A DNA stretch of 23,642 bases, from assembly GCA_937868675.1 (NCBI GenBank), contig CALMNJ010000294.1:1-23642 (forward strand). Reading direction: 5' to 3'. Made by a program: the position numbers and the translations under genes. Positions 1 through 7,710 of the stretch are shown one piece after another; position 1 is the stretch's first letter, and every line of letters starts with the position of its first letter. The notes beneath the pieces are model-generated. The model worked only from the letters and a program-made list of their open reading frames with translations, was not told the origin of the DNA and did not search any database. Source of the DNA: an uncultured Bacteroidota bacterium. Lineage in GTDB: Bacteria; Bacteroidota; Bacteroidia; B-17B0; Aurantibacillaceae.

Positions 1-1
1 T

Positions 2-1060
2 GTTGACTCGGGTCCTGTGTTCGACAGCATACGTAACAGCGGGGGTATTTTGGGTGGGTATGATTTTGTGAGTGGAGGAAGCAATGTATATCAGGGCGGA
101 AGTCACGGTACCATGGTGTTTTCATGTTTGGCCGGTAATAAGCCCGGAACTATTATCGGTACGGCGCCCAAGGCATCCTATTGGCTTTTCAGAACGGAAG
201 ATGGCAGCAGCGAAACAATCAGTGAGGAGTATAACTGGATACGCGCCGCCGAATATGCCGACAGTGTGGGCGCTGATCTTTTTACCACCTCGCTTGGTTA
301 CAACCTGTTCGACATTCCGGAGCAAAATCACAGCTATTCCATGCTTAACGGACGAATTGCGCCCATGAGCATTGCGGCAACGATGGCTGCGCGCAAAGGC
401 ATTTTTGTGTTAACTGCCGCAGGCAACGAGGGTGGCAGCGGCTGGAAGTACATTATTGTGCCGGCTGATGCCGACAGCGTTTGTTCGGTTGGCGCAGTTG
501 ATACCTCCGGCACGTATGCCCCTTTCAGTTCGGTAGGGCCAACTGCCGATGGCCGCATTAAACCCGATCTGGTGGCCACCGGTTGGGGATCATGGATATG
601 CGATCCAACAAATGCGTGCTATCCGGGCAATGGCACTTCGTTTGCAACACCAATTCTGGCGGGTGCCGTGGCCTGTTATTGGCAAAAAAACAGAACGTTC
701 AATAATATGGAATTATTGAAAGACCTTAAAAACCACGCGTCGCAAAAAAACAATCCCGATAATAAACTCGGCTGGGGAGTTCCGGAGCTTTCAACATGCA
801 CTTGGCCCGATTTGCCCTTTGATTTTAAAGTGTATTATGAGCCAAACAAATCGCAGTTGACGATTGAACTCGAGAGAACGAATTACGATTACGTGAAGAT
901 TCTGGTAACCGACCTCAACGGAAAAAAAATTGCCGAAACAGGAAGTCTTGAAACAAAGGCCCTGAATTTTTACCTGAATGCCGACATGCTTGCTAATTGT
1001 ATTTACCTTATAAAAGTGCAAACATCAAAGGGGAGCGGACATAAGTTCTTGCTTCGTTAA
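2..1060 (+). CDS. S8 subtilisin-like serine protease with T9SS sorting domain (5' partial)
   Basis: Secreted serine endopeptidase of the subtilase family; only the last 352 residues are in the window. The frame is open to the left edge, so the GTG at 17 is not the real start. Seen: the catalytic His motif SHGTMVFS (His codon 104-106), the oxyanion Asn in AAGNEGG (425-427) and the catalytic Ser in GNGTSFATP (638-640). The catalytic Asp loop normally lies some 15 residues before the LGGYDFV segment and is therefore off the edge. After the protease domain comes a C-terminal beta-sandwich of about 75 residues, with VTDLNGKKI and ending GHKFLLR, which is a type A T9SS sorting domain. This predicts export by Sec, crossing of the outer membrane by T9SS and release or anchoring at the cell surface. 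Its substrate is unknown. The MFS gene follows 3 bp after the stop, so the two may be co-transcribed. Confidence 0.93.
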   Translation, partial: VDSGPVFDSIRNSGGILGGYDFVSGGSNVYQGGSHGTMVFSCLAGNKPGTIIGTAPKASYWLFRTEDGSSETISEEYNWIRAAEYADSVGADLFTTSLGYNLFDIPEQNHSYSMLNGRIAPMSIAATMAARKGIFVLTAAGNEGGSGWKYIIVPADADSVCSVGAVDTSGTYAPFSSVGPTADGRIKPDLVATGWGSWICDPTNACYPGNGTSFATPILAGAVACYWQKNRTFNNMELLKDLKNHASQKNNPDNKLGWGVPELSTCTWPDLPFDFKVYYEPNKSQLTIELERTNYDYVKILVTDLNGKKIAETGSLETKALNFYLNADMLANCIYLIKVQTSKGSGHKFLLR

Positions 1061-1063
1061 ATT

Positions 1064-2317
1064 ATGCTGAAATCATTTCGCAAAGAACATTTCAATAAAC
1101 TCATCCTGGTAGCCGCACTAGGCTATTTTGTGGATATATATGACCTTGTGCTTTTTGGCATGGAGCGGGTGGCGAGTTTGCGTGATATTTTGCACGATGT
1201 ATATCCGAATGAGGCCGAACGCAATACTCACGTAGATGCAATCGGTGCCAGTTTACTCAGTTATCAGATGATGGGTATGCTGGTGGGCGGTATTTTCTGG
1301 GGCATTCTGGGCGATAAAAAGGGCCGGCTATCGGTACTGTTTGGCAGTATTGTCGTTTATTCACTTGCCAATATTGCCAACGGTTTTGTTACCGACACGT
1401 TCTGGTACGCGGTGCTGAGGTTTGTTTCCGGGTTTGGTTTGGCTGGCGAGCTGGGTGCCGGAATCACGCTGGTGAGCGAAACCATGAAAAAAGAAGAGCG
1501 GGGGCTGGGAACCACCATCGTGGCCTCGGTTGGCCTCTTTGGCGCAGTGATTGCAGGTGTTACAACCATTTTGCTCAACAATTGGCGCGTTAGTTATTTT
1601 ATTGGCGGCGGCATGGGCCTTTTGTTACTTTTTATGCGGATTGGCGTACTCGAGAGTGGGATGTTCGATAATCTGAAGAAAGAAAAACAGGTGTCACGGG
1701 GCAATTTCTTCTATCTGTTTTCGCACCCAAAACTTTTACTTAAGTACTTAAATATTATTCTGGTAGCGGTGCCCGTTTGGTTTGCCATGTTTTTTCTCGT
1801 TCAGTTTGCCCCCGAAATGACCCGCGCTCTGGGCCTTTCTGATGGGCCAAAGGAGGGGAAGATACCAATTATGGTAGCCTACATTGGCATTACGATTGGA
1901 GACGTTGCCAGCGGCTTATTAAGCCAGAAATTTCAGTCGCGCCGCCGCGTGTTGTTTATTTTCATTTCGCTCACTTTTTTATTTTCGGTGATCTATTATC
2001 TATTTGCAGCGGTATCGGTTTTTGTTTTTTACGTGATTGTTTTTTGCCTTGGCTTTGCAACCGGCTACTGGGCGGTGTTTATGAGCAGTGCATCCGAACT
2101 TTTTGGAACCAACATCAGGGCAACCGTTACAACCACCGCACCCAATTTTGTAAGGGGCTCGGTGTCGCTTATGACCATTGCCAAGATAAGCCTGAGCCCC
2201 CGTTACGGAACGGTAATGACCTCGGTTTATATTGGCATTGCCGTGTTCGTATTAGCATTTCTGGCCTGTTACAAACTGGAAGAAACGTTTAGTAAGGATC
2301 TTAACTACAGCGAATGA
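1064..2317 (+). CDS. MFS transporter
   Basis: Inner-membrane permease of the major facilitator superfamily, 417 residues, close to the usual 400-450, with about 12 hydrophobic segments. The loop between TM2 and TM3 carries the family's motif A as GILGDKKGRLSVLFG (about residues 80-94). A second conserved segment, RFVSGFGLAGELGAG (about 117-131), resembles the TM4 region of the metabolite:H+ symporter and sugar-acid branches. The N-terminus GYFVDIYDLVLFG, with acidic residues in TM1, also fits proton-coupled importers. The substrate cannot be told from sequence. The gene begins 3 bp after the protease stop and ends 4 bp before the CoA-binding protein, so it is part of a plus-strand run of four tightly spaced genes. 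The ATG start has no Shine-Dalgarno sequence, as is usual in this phylum. Confidence 0.9.
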   Translation: MLKSFRKEHFNKLILVAALGYFVDIYDLVLFGMERVASLRDILHDVYPNEAERNTHVDAIGASLLSYQMMGMLVGGIFWGILGDKKGRLSVLFGSIVVYSLANIANGFVTDTFWYAVLRFVSGFGLAGELGAGITLVSETMKKEERGLGTTIVASVGLFGAVIAGVTTILLNNWRVSYFIGGGMGLLLLFMRIGVLESGMFDNLKKEKQVSRGNFFYLFSHPKLLLKYLNIILVAVPVWFAMFFLVQFAPEMTRALGLSDGPKEGKIPIMVAYIGITIGDVASGLLSQKFQSRRRVLFIFISLTFLFSVIYYLFAAVSVFVFYVIVFCLGFATGYWAVFMSSASELFGTNIRATVTTTAPNFVRGSVSLMTIAKISLSPRYGTVMTSVYIGIAVFVLAFLACYKLEETFSKDLNYSE

Positions 2318-2321
2318 TACT

Positions 2322-2684
2322 ATGAACAAGCCAACCGTGGTAATAGGAGCATCAGACAACCCTTCGCGTTATAGTTTTATTGCCACCAACAGGCTGCGGG
2401 AGCATGGCCACACCGTGTTTCCGGTTGTTATAAGACCCGTACAGATCCATTGTCTTGATATCATTACCGGCAAACCTCAACTCAGTGATGTAAATACCGT
2501 AACCTTATATGTGGGGCCTCAAAACCAGTCAGCCTGGGCCGATTACATTCTTAGCCTTCATCCGCAACGGGTTATTTTTAACCCAGGAACCGAAAATCCT
2601 GAAATGATGCAAACGTTTAGTCAAAACAATATTCAATGCGTGGAGGCCTGCACACTCGTTATGCTCAGCATTGGAAATTATTAA
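2322..2684 (+). CDS. CoA-binding domain protein (YccU-like)
   Basis: Small 120-residue protein consisting of one Rossmann-fold CoA_binding domain, like E. coli YccU. The N-terminal nucleotide-binding loop is VVIGASDNPSRYSFIATNRL (residues 6-25). It continues with GHTVFPV, a second strand VTLYVGPQNQ, and a closing RVIFNPGTENPEM...CVEACTLVML, which matches the family's conserved VWxQxGxxxxEa...C region. Such proteins resemble the CoA-binding part of succinyl-CoA ligase but lack the catalytic domains, and their cellular role is unknown. It lies 4 bp after the MFS gene and 6 bp before the acetyltransferase, so co-transcription is likely. Confidence 0.85.
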   Translation: MNKPTVVIGASDNPSRYSFIATNRLREHGHTVFPVVIRPVQIHCLDIITGKPQLSDVNTVTLYVGPQNQSAWADYILSLHPQRVIFNPGTENPEMMQTFSQNNIQCVEACTLVMLSIGNY

Positions 2685-2690
2685 TCAGGT

Positions 2691-3146
2691 ATGGTCTTTA
2701 TAATTTCAGCATTTGAGGAGTTAAGTGTAAGGCAGTTATATCTTATTTACGAACTCAGAAGCCGTGTGTTTGTTGTTGAACAAAACTGCGCGTATCAGGA
2801 TGTGGATGAAAAGGATCTTAAAGCGATCCACGTTATGATGTTTGAAAACGAGGCTCTGCTGGGCTACTGCCGTATTTTGCCACCCGGGGTTTCATACCCC
2901 GAAGTTTCGGTTGGCAGGGTTGTTGTAAGCCACAACCAGCGCGGTTCTCAAAAAGGAAGGGTACTCATGAACAAGTGCCTCGAAATTTGCCGTACCATTT
3001 ATGGCAATCAGGATATTGTTATTTCGGCGCAGAGTTATCTTCAAAAATTTTATTCAAGTCTTGGTTTTTTGAAGGTAGGCGAGGAGTATCTCGAAGATAA
3101 TATTCCTCACATACAAATGCGGAGTGTTAAAAGTGTATCCCAATAA
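2691..3146 (+). CDS. elaA: ElaA-like GNAT acetyltransferase
   Basis: Cytoplasmic GNAT-fold N-acetyltransferase of 151 residues, the normal length for ElaA. The N-terminal block LYLIYELRSRVFVVEQNC followed by YQDVDEKDLKAIH (about residues 15-46) is the family hallmark. The acetyl-CoA segment VGRVVVSHNQRGSQKGRVLM (about 80-99) corresponds to the V-x-x-x-x-R-G-x-G/A loop, although here the loop reads RGSQKG. The C-terminal SAQSYLQKFYSSLGF motif is also standard. The acceptor substrate of ElaA proteins is not established. The gene is 6 bp downstream of the CoA-binding protein. The 45-bp gap that follows holds no clear terminator. Confidence 0.9.
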   Translation: MVFIISAFEELSVRQLYLIYELRSRVFVVEQNCAYQDVDEKDLKAIHVMMFENEALLGYCRILPPGVSYPEVSVGRVVVSHNQRGSQKGRVLMNKCLEICRTIYGNQDIVISAQSYLQKFYSSLGFLKVGEEYLEDNIPHIQMRSVKSVSQ

Positions 3147-3191
3147 TAAAAAACAAAGTACCAGGCATTGATTTTTTTATTTTAGTGCCGG

Positions 3192-4769
3192 ATGATCGTA
3201 AAACGCTTCATAATCTTTTTGGTTCTCTTATTTACCAGGCCTGCATTCGGGCAGTCGTTTACACGCAGCGAGCTTTCAGCCACACTTAGTACGCCATGGG
3301 AGATTTGTTATGGGGCTGATAAGTATTTGTGGCTAACCGAGTCGGGTGGAAGGATTGCGCGAGTAGACCCGCAAACCGGCGACAAAACAATTGTATTCGT
3401 TGCTCCCGATTATTTTTCAGGGAGTGTTCTGGAGGCATCTCCCAATTGTTTCAGGCCTGTAATCGGTGCCGGAAACCTTGGCATGGCAATGCATCCGCAG
3501 TTTTCTGATCCTGCCTTCTCGTTTATTTATTTCCTTCATTCATATAATCATGGAACGGATAATGCGCCACAAACAAGGTTCAAGATACGAAGGATAAAAT
3601 GGGATGCAGGCTCGAAACAAATTGTGGGCGATACCACTCTGGTAAAAAATATTTCAAATGGTTACGATCATTTTGGCGGACGTGTGCTGATTGCTCCTGT
3701 TGGTGGTAAACCGTTTCTGTTTTATACGATTGGGGATCATGGCATTTCCGAAACAAACAGCCCTGATTGTTATACAAAGCAATCCGACAACCCAAATCAT
3801 AAAGCACAGGATCCGGCTTTTGATAATGGAAAAGTGCACCGCATTAACCTGGATGGTTCCGTTCCCGCCGATAATCCGATTCCTGAAAACTCATTTTACA
3901 CGCGGGGGCACCGCAATCCACAAGGTCTTATTTACAATAACACACGTGGGATAATATACGACGTGGAGCATGGCGACCGCACCGATGATGAAATAAATGT
4001 GCTGAAAGCCGGATTGAATTACGGATGGAAAAATGTGAGGGGTTATCTAAACGACGATAACTATCTGGGCGAACTGGCTTATATAAATAGCTACACGCCA
4101 TATCCGGGTATTGCCGGTGATAAAATTGAAGGACCTTTATACGCCTGGTGCACAACACCCCAGCCCGCCGATGCCGATTTCCTGGACTGGTGCACAGTAG
4201 CCCCCTCCGACGGAGTTTATTATGGAGGTACAGCCATACCCGAGTGGAGCAACAGTTTGCTAGTTACAACCCTGAAGGATGGTGCAAACACCGATATGGA
4301 AGTGTACTGCTTTAAACTGGGTGCGGATGGTCTGAGCCTGGCTCCTCCTTCGGTTACAGCACCAAATCCTGAACGATGGTTTGGTGCCGACCAGAAACTA
4401 AACGGCCGTTTACGTGATATTGCACTATCGCCTGATGGGACAAAAATTTTTCTGATTAATAACGGAGGAACCGATCGGGATAAAATAACCGTTTATACAT
4501 ACAGCCCCGCAGTCACCGGAGGTAATGTGTCGTCGGGGGAACTGAACCTCTGGCCCAATCCGGCGGGTAACGAAATAAATATTTCATCACCCGTATCCCT
4601 CATTAAATTGAGTGTCTATAATTTCAGCGGAGAACTTGTAAGGGAGCAGGATTTAAATACAAATGCCGTTACTGTTTCAAACCTGCCTGATGGTGTATAT
4701 ATTCTGGTAGCAGAAAATATACATGCTAACCGTATCATCAAAAAACTCATAGTAAAAAACAACGGGTAA
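3192..4769 (+). CDS. Soluble PQQ-dependent sugar dehydrogenase (GdhB type) with T9SS sorting domain
   Basis: Secreted quinoprotein that oxidises aldose sugars with pyrroloquinoline quinone and Ca2+. The 525-residue product starts with a signal peptide (MIVKRFIIFLVLLF... ending AFG/QSF near residue 21). The six-bladed propeller shows the soluble glucose dehydrogenase landmarks: a His in YDHFGGRV (His160, equivalent to the catalytic His of the Acinetobacter enzyme), GHRNPQGL with Arg241 and Asn242, DDEINVLKAGLNYGW, a Lys in TTLKDG, and NGRLRD for the two late PQQ-binding arginines. All PQQ contacts I can place are kept. Residues from about 450 form a T9SS sorting domain (LNLWPNPAGNEI ... LPDGVYILVA ... 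IIKKLIVKNNG), so the enzyme is probably surface-attached or released. No PQQ biosynthesis genes occur in the window. The neighbouring minus-strand ABC-F gene converges on it. Confidence 0.92.
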   Translation: MIVKRFIIFLVLLFTRPAFGQSFTRSELSATLSTPWEICYGADKYLWLTESGGRIARVDPQTGDKTIVFVAPDYFSGSVLEASPNCFRPVIGAGNLGMAMHPQFSDPAFSFIYFLHSYNHGTDNAPQTRFKIRRIKWDAGSKQIVGDTTLVKNISNGYDHFGGRVLIAPVGGKPFLFYTIGDHGISETNSPDCYTKQSDNPNHKAQDPAFDNGKVHRINLDGSVPADNPIPENSFYTRGHRNPQGLIYNNTRGIIYDVEHGDRTDDEINVLKAGLNYGWKNVRGYLNDDNYLGELAYINSYTPYPGIAGDKIEGPLYAWCTTPQPADADFLDWCTVAPSDGVYYGGTAIPEWSNSLLVTTLKDGANTDMEVYCFKLGADGLSLAPPSVTAPNPERWFGADQKLNGRLRDIALSPDGTKIFLINNGGTDRDKITVYTYSPAVTGGNVSSGELNLWPNPAGNEINISSPVSLIKLSVYNFSGELVREQDLNTNAVTVSNLPDGVYILVAENIHANRIIKKLIVKNNG

Positions 4770-4820
4770 CCGGAGACGGATTACACCGGGAAATATTTAA
4801 GTTTTATTTGAAGAAGGAAC

Positions 4821-6449
4821 TCAAACGGCCTGGCCCTGATTGTACATCTTAAGGCGCTGTTGCTGCACGGCTTCATTCTCAAGGTATTCGTCGTAAGTAC
4901 ACACTTTATCAATGATACCTTTTGGCGTGAGTTCAATAATGCGGTTGGCCACTGTTTGCATAAGCTGATGATCGTGGCTGGTAAATAAAACAGTGCCGGT
5001 ATAATCTTTCAGCGCATCGTTGTATGCAATGATACTTTCCAGATCGAGGTGATTGGTGGGTTCGTCCAGAATCAAAAAATTCGGATTCTGCAGCATCAGG
5101 CGGCTGGTCATGCAGCGTACTTTTTCTCCCCCGCTCAGTACCGAACATTTTTTAAGAACCTCTTCACCACTAAAAAGCATTTTTCCTAAAAAGCCGCGTA
5201 TATGGGTTTCGTCCTTATCCTTGCTGAATTGCCGAAGCCAGTCTATTAGATTCAGGTCGCTTTCAAAATACTTCTGGTTATCGTTTGGCAAATAGGCTTT
5301 GTAAATAGTGGTTCCGAACGTGTATTTCCCTTTATAGTTGGTGTCCTCATCGGCAAGCACGGCAAAGAGCCCCGACACGGCAAGCTGGTTGCGACTTATA
5401 AACGCAATTTTGTCGCCTTTTTTTACATTGATGGTTACGTCTTTAAATAAAACACCGTTCACATCTTCTTTATAAAGATTTTCAACATGCAGCAACTGAT
5501 CGCCTGCTTCCCGTTCCTGTTTAATGATGATGCCCGGATATTTGCGGTTGCTGGCAGGAATCTCGTCAACCGTGAGTTTATCGAGCAGTTTTTTACGGCT
5601 GGTGGCCTGGCGGCTTTTGCTGGCATTGGCGCTGAAGCGGCGCACAAATTCCTGCAGTTCGGCGCGTTTATCTTCAATCTTTTTGTTTTGATCGGCGCGT
5701 TGTTTTAACTGAAGCTGGCTCATCTGATACCAGAAGGTGTAGTTACCGGTGTAGGTGCTTAACTTCCCAAAGTCTATATCACATATGTTGGTACAAACCG
5801 CATCCAGAAAATGGCGGTCGTGGCTTATCACAATAACCGTGTTTGTGAAATCGGCCAGAAAGTTTTCGAGCCATGAAATGGTTTCCACATCCAGGTCGTT
5901 GGTTGGCTCGTCCAGCAGCAATATATCGGGGTTTCCAAACAGTGCCTGTGCAAGCAAAGTTTTCACCTTCTCTTTACCAGAAAGGTCTTTCACCAGGCTA
6001 TCGTGCTTGTCGGGCTGCACGCCCATGTTGGTAAGCATTTCGGCGGCTTCGCTCTCGGCGTTCCAGCCGTTCATTTCGGCAAACTCCGCCTCCAGTTCGC
6101 TGGCCTTAATGCCATCGGCATCACTAAAATCAGCTTTGGCGTAAATCGCGTCTTTTTCCTTAAGGATCTGGTAAAGCCGTTTGTTGCCCATAATAACTGT
6201 ATCGAGTACCGAAAACTCGTTATACTCAAAGTGGTTTTGTTTCAAAACACTCATGCGCATACCGTGCAATATTGAAACCTTGCCTTTGGTGGGGTCTATA
6301 TCTCCACTCAGTATTTTCATAAACGTGGATTTTCCGGCCCCATTGGCACCAATAATGCCGTAACAGTTGCCGGGGGTAAAATTTACATTCACCTCATCAA
6401 ACAAAACACGTTTGCCGTACTGCAAACTCACATTGGTAACCGAAATCAT
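4821..6449 (-). CDS. ABC-F family ATPase, YbiT-like
   Basis: Soluble protein with two nucleotide-binding domains and no membrane segments, 542 residues, of the ribosome-associated ABC-F class. The first domain has Walker A GANGAGKS (residues 34-41), signature DLSGKEK (about 155-161) and Walker B ILLLDEPTNDLD. The basic inter-domain linker spans about 241-305 and is the part ABC-F proteins insert toward the ribosomal E/P site. The second domain keeps LSGGEKVR and FLILDEPTNHLD, but its P-loop reads ISRNQLAVSGLF (about 351-362), without the Gly-Lys-Ser/Thr. I chose the ATG at 6449. A TTG at 6473 would add eight residues, but it overlaps the -7 promoter element, and ABC-F proteins normally begin with MISV-type sequence. 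Likely role: translation factor in the EttA/YbiT group. Resistance-type ABC-F is possible but unsupported. Confidence 0.93.
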   Translation of the reverse strand: MISVTNVSLQYGKRVLFDEVNVNFTPGNCYGIIGANGAGKSTFMKILSGDIDPTKGKVSILHGMRMSVLKQNHFEYNEFSVLDTVIMGNKRLYQILKEKDAIYAKADFSDADGIKASELEAEFAEMNGWNAESEAAEMLTNMGVQPDKHDSLVKDLSGKEKVKTLLAQALFGNPDILLLDEPTNDLDVETISWLENFLADFTNTVIVISHDRHFLDAVCTNICDIDFGKLSTYTGNYTFWYQMSQLQLKQRADQNKKIEDKRAELQEFVRRFSANASKSRQATSRKKLLDKLTVDEIPASNRKYPGIIIKQEREAGDQLLHVENLYKEDVNGVLFKDVTINVKKGDKIAFISRNQLAVSGLFAVLADEDTNYKGKYTFGTTIYKAYLPNDNQKYFESDLNLIDWLRQFSKDKDETHIRGFLGKMLFSGEEVLKKCSVLSGGEKVRCMTSRLMLQNPNFLILDEPTNHLDLESIIAYNDALKDYTGTVLFTSHDHQLMQTVANRIIELTPKGIIDKVCTYDEYLENEAVQQQRLKMYNQGQAV

Positions 6450-6470
6450 GCTTAGTAAAAAATAAGGCCG

Positions 6471-6478
6471 CAAAGATA
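6471..6478 (-). promoter_or_regulatory. Putative -7 promoter element of the ABC-F gene
   Basis: On the minus strand this reads TATCTTTG, a perfect match to the Bacteroidota -7 consensus TAnnTTTG, and lies 21 bp upstream of the ATG at 6449. No good TTTG -33 element is found at 17-23 bp; the nearest is 31 bp away. Confidence 0.45.
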
Positions 6479-6618
6479 CGCAGTTATTGGTAAATGTGCC
6501 ATAAGTTTACAAAAAGCCCGGTATGCCGCGCGGGTAATGAAATTTGGCCCTAAAAAGGAGCTTTGAATTGTTTTAATACAGTTCTTCCGGTTTTTAACCC
6601 GTTCAACACTTATTAGGA

Positions 6619-6648
6619 TTTGAAAACAGCTTTTAAAGAGTAATTTTA
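6619..6648 (+). promoter_or_regulatory. Putative promoter of the lemA operon
   Basis: TTTG at 6619-6622, then an 18-bp spacer, then TAATTTTA at 6641-6648. This fits the Bacteroidota TTTG / TAnnTTTG promoter with one mismatch at the last base. Transcription would start about 10-12 bp before the lemA ATG at 6666, giving a short leader. Confidence 0.5.
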
Positions 6649-6665
6649 CTCCAAAATTTAATACC

Positions 6666-7253
6666 ATGAGAAAAGGAACCATCGCATTAATAGTATTTGT
6701 CGTTTTCGTTTTAATTGGAGGCATGTGGGCCTGCAACGAGCGCAACAGCTTTGTAAAAAAGCGCGAGGCGGCCAAAGCCCAGTGGCAGCAAATTGAAAGC
6801 CAGTATCAGCGCCGCGCCGATCTGGTACCGAATATTGTGGCAACTGTAAAGGGAGAAGCTAATTTTGAAAAAAGCACGCTGGAAGCGGTAGTTGCAGCCA
6901 GAGCCAAAGCCACACAAATTACACTCAGTGCCGATAATCTGGACGAGGCTTCCATGCAGAAATTTAAAGCTGCACAGGCCGAACTTGGAAGCTCTTTGTC
7001 GCGTTTGCTGGCCGTGAGCGAGAGTTATCCCAGCCTCAAAACCAATGCCGGTTTTTCAGAACTGCGTACCACGCTTGAGGGTTGTGAGAACCGCATCTCC
7101 ACAGAACGAATGCGATACAATGAAATGGTGCGCAATTACAACCAGGCTTTACAACTCTTTCCCGGTAATATGCTGGCGGGAGGTTTTGCACCCATGCCTT
7201 ATTTTGAAGCCGAGGCTGGTACCGAAAAGGCACCAAAGGTTGATTTTAATTAA
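6666..7253 (+). CDS. lemA: LemA family protein
   Basis: Membrane-anchored helical protein of 195 residues, the usual LemA length. One N-terminal transmembrane helix (residues about 5-22, TIALIVFVVFVLIGGMWAC) is followed by the LemA domain. Its family signature is visible as FVKKREAAKAQWQQIESQYQ, then RRADLVPNIVATVKGEANFE (about residues 29-68). A second helical stretch is ENRISTERMRYNEMVRNYN, and the protein ends in the usual FPGNMLAGGFAPMPYFEAE-type segment. LemA proteins occur widely beside TPM-domain proteins in the envelope, but their biochemical role is not settled. Here two TPM genes follow after 22 bp and 0 bp. A good promoter precedes the gene, so it leads a three-gene operon. Confidence 0.95.
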   Translation: MRKGTIALIVFVVFVLIGGMWACNERNSFVKKREAAKAQWQQIESQYQRRADLVPNIVATVKGEANFEKSTLEAVVAARAKATQITLSADNLDEASMQKFKAAQAELGSSLSRLLAVSESYPSLKTNAGFSELRTTLEGCENRISTERMRYNEMVRNYNQALQLFPGNMLAGGFAPMPYFEAEAGTEKAPKVDFN

Positions 7254-7275
7254 TACCTGACTCAGTAATCGCAAC

Positions 7276-7710
7276 ATGGCTTCTGCACGTCATTTTTTTT
7301 CGGAGGAGGAGAAGCAATTGCTATTGAGGGCAATTGAAGAAGCGGAGCTTAAAACCTCGGGAGAAATACGTGTGCACCTGGAGAATTATTGTTTTGGAAG
7401 CCCCATTGGCGCGGCGCGCCGTATTTTTAATAAACTCGGAATGAACCGCACAGCAGAACGAAACGGCGTATTGTTTTACATTGCTGTGAAGAGCCGTAAA
7501 ATAGCCGTGTGGGGCGATGAGGGCATTCACCAAAAACTCGGTGAGGTTTATTGGAACAATATCATTGCAGAACTTTTAAAAGAATTTAAGGCCGATAACC
7601 GGGCTGCTTCTCTGGCACAGGCTATTCAAAAATGTGGCAAAGAGCTTGGAGCGTATTTTCCGCACAGTGCCGACGATAAAAATGAGTTAAATAACGAGCT
7701 TTCGTTTTAA
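7276..7710 (+). CDS. TPM domain protein without signal peptide
   Basis: Protein of 144 residues with a TPM (TLP18.3/Psb32/MOLO-1) domain. Seen: an N-terminal helix SEEEKQLLLRAIEEAELKTS leading into the strand GEIRVHLENYC, NGVLFYIAVKSRKIAVWGDEGIHQKLGEVYW in the core, then a C-terminal helix rich in Ala and Lys. No signal peptide or transmembrane segment is visible, so it is probably cytosolic or peripheral to the inner membrane. The next gene encodes a second, exported TPM protein and starts directly after this stop codon with no intervening base, which points to translational coupling. The molecular function is not established for this short type. Confidence 0.88.
   Translation: MASARHFFSEEEKQLLLRAIEEAELKTSGEIRVHLENYCFGSPIGAARRIFNKLGMNRTAERNGVLFYIAVKSRKIAVWGDEGIHQKLGEVYWNNIIAELLKEFKADNRAASLAQAIQKCGKELGAYFPHSADDKNELNNELSF

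Noticed and set aside
6450..6473. Upstream TTG start for the ABC-F protein
   Set aside because: It overlaps a consensus -7 promoter element, and the ATG at 6449 gives the normal N-terminus.
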